NCBI GenBank assembly: GCA_964636985.1
Contig: CAZWSX010000022.1
Coordinates: forward strand, 1 to 64,000
DNA length: 64,000 bases
Source of the DNA: CAZWSX01 sp964636985
GTDB taxonomy: Bacteria; Planctomycetota; Planctomycetia; Pirellulales; Pirellulaceae
Direction of reading: 5' to 3'
The notes beneath the pieces were generated by a model. The model was not told where the DNA came from and ran no database searches. It was given only the letters and a program-made list of their open reading frames with translations. The translations under genes and the position numbers were made by a program. Below are positions 61,078 to 64,000 of this stretch, one piece after another. Numbering within the stretch: position 1 is the first letter of the stretch; each line of letters opens with the position of its first letter.

Positions 61078-62253
61078 ATGGATTCGGCAGTCATTCTTTC
61101 GGCCCGCCGCACGGCGATCGGCAAGTTCCAAGGGGGCCTGTCGAGCCTGCCAGCTCCGGAACTAGGTGCCACGGCCATTCGTGCGGCGCTGACTCAATCC
61201 ACTGTCGCGCCCGACGAAGTCGACGGCGTCATCTTCGGCACGGTCTTGCCAGCCGGAGTCGGCCAGGCCCCTGCCCGTCAGGCGGCCCTCAAGGCCGGTC
61301 TGCCCGAGTCGACCGACGCTCTCACCGTCAACAAAGTCTGCGGTTCAGGGTTGCAAGCCGTGATGCTCGCCGCGCAGGCGATTCGTTGCGGTGAAGCCCA
61401 AGTAATCGTGGCCGGCGGCATGGAGAGCATGAGCCGCGCGCCCTGGCTCATCGAGCGACAGCTAACCGGCGTCGGCGATCACGCGCTGATCGACTCAATG
61501 ATGCACGACGGCCTCTACTGCGCCATGACCCAACAAGGAATGGGCACCATCGCCGAGCGTCTCGCCGCGAAAGAAAAAATCAGCCGCGCCGATCAAGACG
61601 AGTTCTCGCTGGCCAGCCAAGTCAAAGCGGCTCTCGCTCAGAAAGAAGGGCTCTTCCAACAGGAAATCGTCGAGGTCGAAGTCCCATCCAAAGCAGGCCC
61701 AATCAAATTCCTCGCCGACGAAGGCCCGCGTGCCGACTCGTCGATCGAAAAGCTGGCCAAGCTTCGCCCGGCGTTTTCGCCAACCGGCTCGGTCACCGCC
61801 GGCAACTCCTCGATGATCAGCGATGGCGCCGCAGCCGTTGTGGTCGCCTCGCGCGAGGCAGCCAAGTCACGCGGCGCGACGCCCATCGCCGAGATCGTTG
61901 GTTCGGCATCTGCTGCCATGGCTCCTGAAGACCTATTCGTCGCTCCCATCGAAGCCGTCAACAAGTTGCTCAAAAAAACCGGGCACTCCGTTGGTGACAT
62001 CGACCTCTGGGAAATCAACGAGGCCTTCGCCGTGCAGGTGCTGGCTTGTCAGCGCGGTCTGGGGATCGATGGCGATCGGCTCAATGTTCACGGCGGGGCG
62101 ATTGCACTGGGACACCCCATCGGCGCCAGCGGCGCGCGGGTGCTGACCACGCTCGTCCACGCATTGCGCCGCCGCAACGGCGAACTTGGCATCGCGACGC
62201 TTTGCCTCGGTGGCGGAGGCGCAGTCGCCATGCTGGTGCGGTGTCTCTCCTGA
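61078..62253 (+). CDS. Acetyl-CoA acetyltransferase (thiolase)
   Basis: AAGGAGA precedes the ATG at 61078. The 391-residue protein has the thiolase features: ILSARRTAIGKFQGGLSSLPAPELG, the acyl-enzyme Cys in NKVCGSGLQAVMLAAQAIRCG, AGGMESMSRAPW, the NEAFAVQVLACQRGLG His region, and VHGGAIALGHPIGASGARVLTTLVHALRR with a second Cys in ATLCLGGGGAVAM. It condenses or cleaves acyl-CoAs, completing beta-oxidation. It is followed on the same strand by a hydratase/isomerase gene after 30 bases. Confidence 0.9.
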   Translation: MDSAVILSARRTAIGKFQGGLSSLPAPELGATAIRAALTQSTVAPDEVDGVIFGTVLPAGVGQAPARQAALKAGLPESTDALTVNKVCGSGLQAVMLAAQAIRCGEAQVIVAGGMESMSRAPWLIERQLTGVGDHALIDSMMHDGLYCAMTQQGMGTIAERLAAKEKISRADQDEFSLASQVKAALAQKEGLFQQEIVEVEVPSKAGPIKFLADEGPRADSSIEKLAKLRPAFSPTGSVTAGNSSMISDGAAAVVVASREAAKSRGATPIAEIVGSASAAMAPEDLFVAPIEAVNKLLKKTGHSVGDIDLWEINEAFAVQVLACQRGLGIDGDRLNVHGGAIALGHPIGASGARVLTTLVHALRRRNGELGIATLCLGGGGAVAMLVRCLS

Positions 62254-62283
62254 TCGCGGCGCCTTCAGCACAAAGGAAGCGAC

Positions 62284-63153
62284 GTGACTCTTCCCACGCT
62301 AGAGCACATTCGCCTTCAGCGCGATGAGCACGATTGCCTCACGGCGACGCTCGACCACGCGGGCATGTCGGTCAACGTCCTGAGCCAGCCGATGTGGCGC
62401 GACGTGGCAACCGTGCTCGACGAAGTCGAACGCGATCCGTCGATCCGCCAGGTCTGCTTTCGCAGCGGTAAAACGAACTCGTTCATCGTAGGAGCGAATC
62501 TGAACGAACTCGACCGCATGACTTCGGCCAGCGAAGTGGAAGTGTTCGTCGCCGCCGGACACGCGATGATGGACCGGATCGAAAACCTCCGCGTACCCAC
62601 GATCGCAGCCATCAACGGCATGTGTCTTGGCGGCGGCCTCGAATTCGCCATGGCCTGCCAATACCGCATCGCCCCGAGCGGCCAGACCGGCTGGTTGGGA
62701 ATGCCCGAAACGCTGCTGGGTTTAATCCCCGGCTGGGCAGGGACTTATCGTCTGCCGCTTCTGATCGGTCTTCCAAAGGCACTGGAACTCTTACTCACCG
62801 CGCGACGCATCAGCAGTGACGAAGCGGTGGTACTTGGACTAATCGACGCGACGGCGCCGTCCGAAGAGTTTGAGGCCTTCGTGACAGCCTTTCTCGCCGA
62901 ACACCTCACCGCGAGTACGCCCAAACCAGCGCTGGAGCTTCCCAGCGAAACGGATTGGCAGGCATCAACAGGCCCGTTTATGCTCGATGATCCGCTAAAG
63001 CCTGCCCGCGAAGCCGTAATACGCTGCGTCCAAGCCGCGTGCAAAGACGGCCGCGAAGGATCATTGCGAGCCGAGCGCGAAGAATTCGCCCCCCTGCTGT
63101 TTTCCGACACCTACAAACAACTGCGACAGCAAATGCTGAATCGGCGGAAGTAA
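62284..63153 (+). CDS. Enoyl-CoA hydratase/isomerase family protein
   Basis: A GTG start at 62284 follows AAAGGAAG. The 289-residue protein has the crotonase segments SFIVGANLNELDRM and INGMCLGGGLEFAMACQYRIA, then LGMPETLLGLIPGWAGTYRLPLLIG and the C-terminal helical part. It resembles the N-terminal half of FadJ/FadB-type multifunctional enzymes and is longer than simple hydratases. Probably cotranscribed with the thiolase. Confidence 0.85.
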   Translation: MTLPTLEHIRLQRDEHDCLTATLDHAGMSVNVLSQPMWRDVATVLDEVERDPSIRQVCFRSGKTNSFIVGANLNELDRMTSASEVEVFVAAGHAMMDRIENLRVPTIAAINGMCLGGGLEFAMACQYRIAPSGQTGWLGMPETLLGLIPGWAGTYRLPLLIGLPKALELLLTARRISSDEAVVLGLIDATAPSEEFEAFVTAFLAEHLTASTPKPALELPSETDWQASTGPFMLDDPLKPAREAVIRCVQAACKDGREGSLRAEREEFAPLLFSDTYKQLRQQMLNRRK

Positions 63154-63172
63154 AGAAAGCACTCCTCCGTCC

Positions 63173-63206
63173 TCTTCTCCGTGAACTCCGTTTCTCCGTG
63201 GTGAAT
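63173..63206. repeat. CTCCGTG intergenic repeat (copy 4)
   Basis: TTCTCCGTGAACTCCGTTTC, then TCCGTGGTGAATTC, matches the right arm of the element near 25387-25420. No second arm is seen here, and family C follows at 63223. Confidence 0.5.
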
Positions 63207-63222
63207 TCTCCTGATGGCCCAC

Positions 63223-63249
63223 ACATGGCGTCTGAGGGACGCCAGTGCC
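63223..63249. repeat. Dispersed palindrome, family C (copy 2)
   Basis: TGGCGTC and GACGCCA pair around TGAGG. On the opposite strand it reads GGGTGGCACTGGCGTCCC, then GACGCCA, matching copy 1 at 54361. It lies just past the stop of the partial gene at 63261. Confidence 0.55.
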
Positions 63250-63260
63250 ACCCTTCCTAG

Positions 63261-64000
63261 CTACCGCACGTACAAGAACTCTTTCAGATTGAACACCGCA
63301 TGCGCCGACGATTTCCAGGCCGCAGTGTTCTGCATCAGATCGTCTGCCTTGCCGTCGAGCTCCGCCGTCCGTCGCACGAACTCGACGAGCCGCGCCACTT
63401 CTTGCGATGTCGCCGGGCGAGAGAAAGCCACACTCAGCATCGCACTGGCGCGCTCTTCGGGCGTCTTGGCGCCGTCGTTCAACAGCTGCCTGCTCCAGTG
63501 CTCAGCCATCGCGTTCACAAACGGATCGTTCAACAGCGCGAGCGCCTGGTCGGGAACATTTGTCACGTCCCGCTTGCCCACCGTTTGCTTCGGAAGCGGC
63601 TGATTGAACACCGCCAAAAAACGCGGCGGTTCCATCAGCGTCATTTCAAGGTAGATGCTTCGCCGGCCGTTGCCATCGAGTGGCCCCTTGTAGAGTCGCT
63701 TGAGCGAATCCTCGGCCGTACGGTACGGCTCGATCGGTTCGCCGTATAGCGCCGGGTCGATTCGTCTGCTGACGGTCAGGATCGAATCGCGAATCGCTTC
63801 GGCCTCCAGTCGCCGCATCGGCATGGTGTGCCACAGTCGGTTTTCCGGATCGAGGTTGATCGCTGTCTGGCTGGGAACGCTCCCCTGCCGCCAAACGCGC
63901 GACGTCACCAATCGGCGAATCAGCCGCTTGGTCGACCATCCGTCGCGAAGGAACTCGCTCGCCAGGTAGTCGAGCAATTCCGGGTGGGTGGGCTTTTCGC
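63261..64000 (-). CDS. DUF1553 (PSD1) protein, C-terminal part, cut by window edge
   Basis: Open from the right edge of the window (frame reads KPTHPELLDYLASEFLRDGWSTKRLIRRLVTSRVW at the start of the visible part). The PSD1/DUF1553 C-terminus is complete: LWHTMPMRRLEAEAIRDSILTVSRRIDPALYGEPIEPYRTAE, DQALALLNDPFVNAMAEHW, and the usual NLKEFLYVR end. The first part, with any DUF1549 and heme motifs, lies outside. Like its relatives it is probably exported. Confidence 0.85.
   Translation of the reverse strand, partial: EKPTHPELLDYLASEFLRDGWSTKRLIRRLVTSRVWRQGSVPSQTAINLDPENRLWHTMPMRRLEAEAIRDSILTVSRRIDPALYGEPIEPYRTAEDSLKRLYKGPLDGNGRRSIYLEMTLMEPPRFLAVFNQPLPKQTVGKRDVTNVPDQALALLNDPFVNAMAEHWSRQLLNDGAKTPEERASAMLSVAFSRPATSQEVARLVEFVRRTAELDGKADDLMQNTAAWKSSAHAVFNLKEFLYVR

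Overview
The window reads as a chromosome segment from a planctomycete, probably of the Pirellulales type. The diagnostic families are the planctomycete-type cytochrome/PSD1 proteins (DUF1549/DUF1553, four loci including one cut by the right edge), the Tat-exported DUF1501 proteins, a DUF1559 H-X9-DG pseudopilin-like protein, leucine-rich repeat membrane proteins and GYF-domain proteins. Intergenic spaces carry many small dispersed palindromes, also common in this group. I see no rRNA, tRNA or CRISPR array.

Region 1 (1-9200) is an accessory island. It holds two DDE transposase genes of one family, each with an N-terminal SWIM zinc finger, several orphan hypotheticals, an unusually small zinc-ribbon gene, a protein resembling the Acb2/Tad1 hairpin family of cyclic-nucleotide sponges, and a two-gene locus that looks like a graspetide (omega-ester peptide) RiPP system: an MvdD-type ATP-grasp ligase directly downstream of a 66-residue precursor ending in a Thr/Lys/Asp-rich core.

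Region 2 (9200-20500) has an HglS-like DUF1338 dioxygenase, a DUF1549/DUF1553 protein and a tight type II secretion-like operon: two GspF-like membrane proteins (the second a tandem fusion), three pseudopilin-like proteins and a DUF1559 protein. Region 3 (20800-31400) has a PSCyt1/DUF1549/DUF1553 gene with its DUF1501 partner, a conserved protein paired with a PfkB/RfaE-like kinase, Rho, a DUF488 protein and CoaX.

Region 4 (31400-37000) is an ECF sigma / anti-sigma / periplasmic protein locus followed by two paralogous exported STN-domain proteins. Region 5 (37000-49400) has a greatly enlarged Tex protein, a LOG-family protein, an amidohydrolase/MFS transporter pair, three tandem paralogous membrane proteins and an exported alpha/beta hydrolase.

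Region 6 (49400-64000) has a lone DUF1501 protein, a complete Ada protein and an acyl-CoA catabolism cluster: carboxyltransferase, AtuA-like protein, enoyl-CoA hydratase, long acyl-CoA dehydrogenase, acyl-CoA synthetase, thiolase and a second hydratase/isomerase. This matches the gene content of leucine/isovalerate (liu) or acyclic terpene (atu) degradation loci, but lacks the biotin carboxylase subunit.
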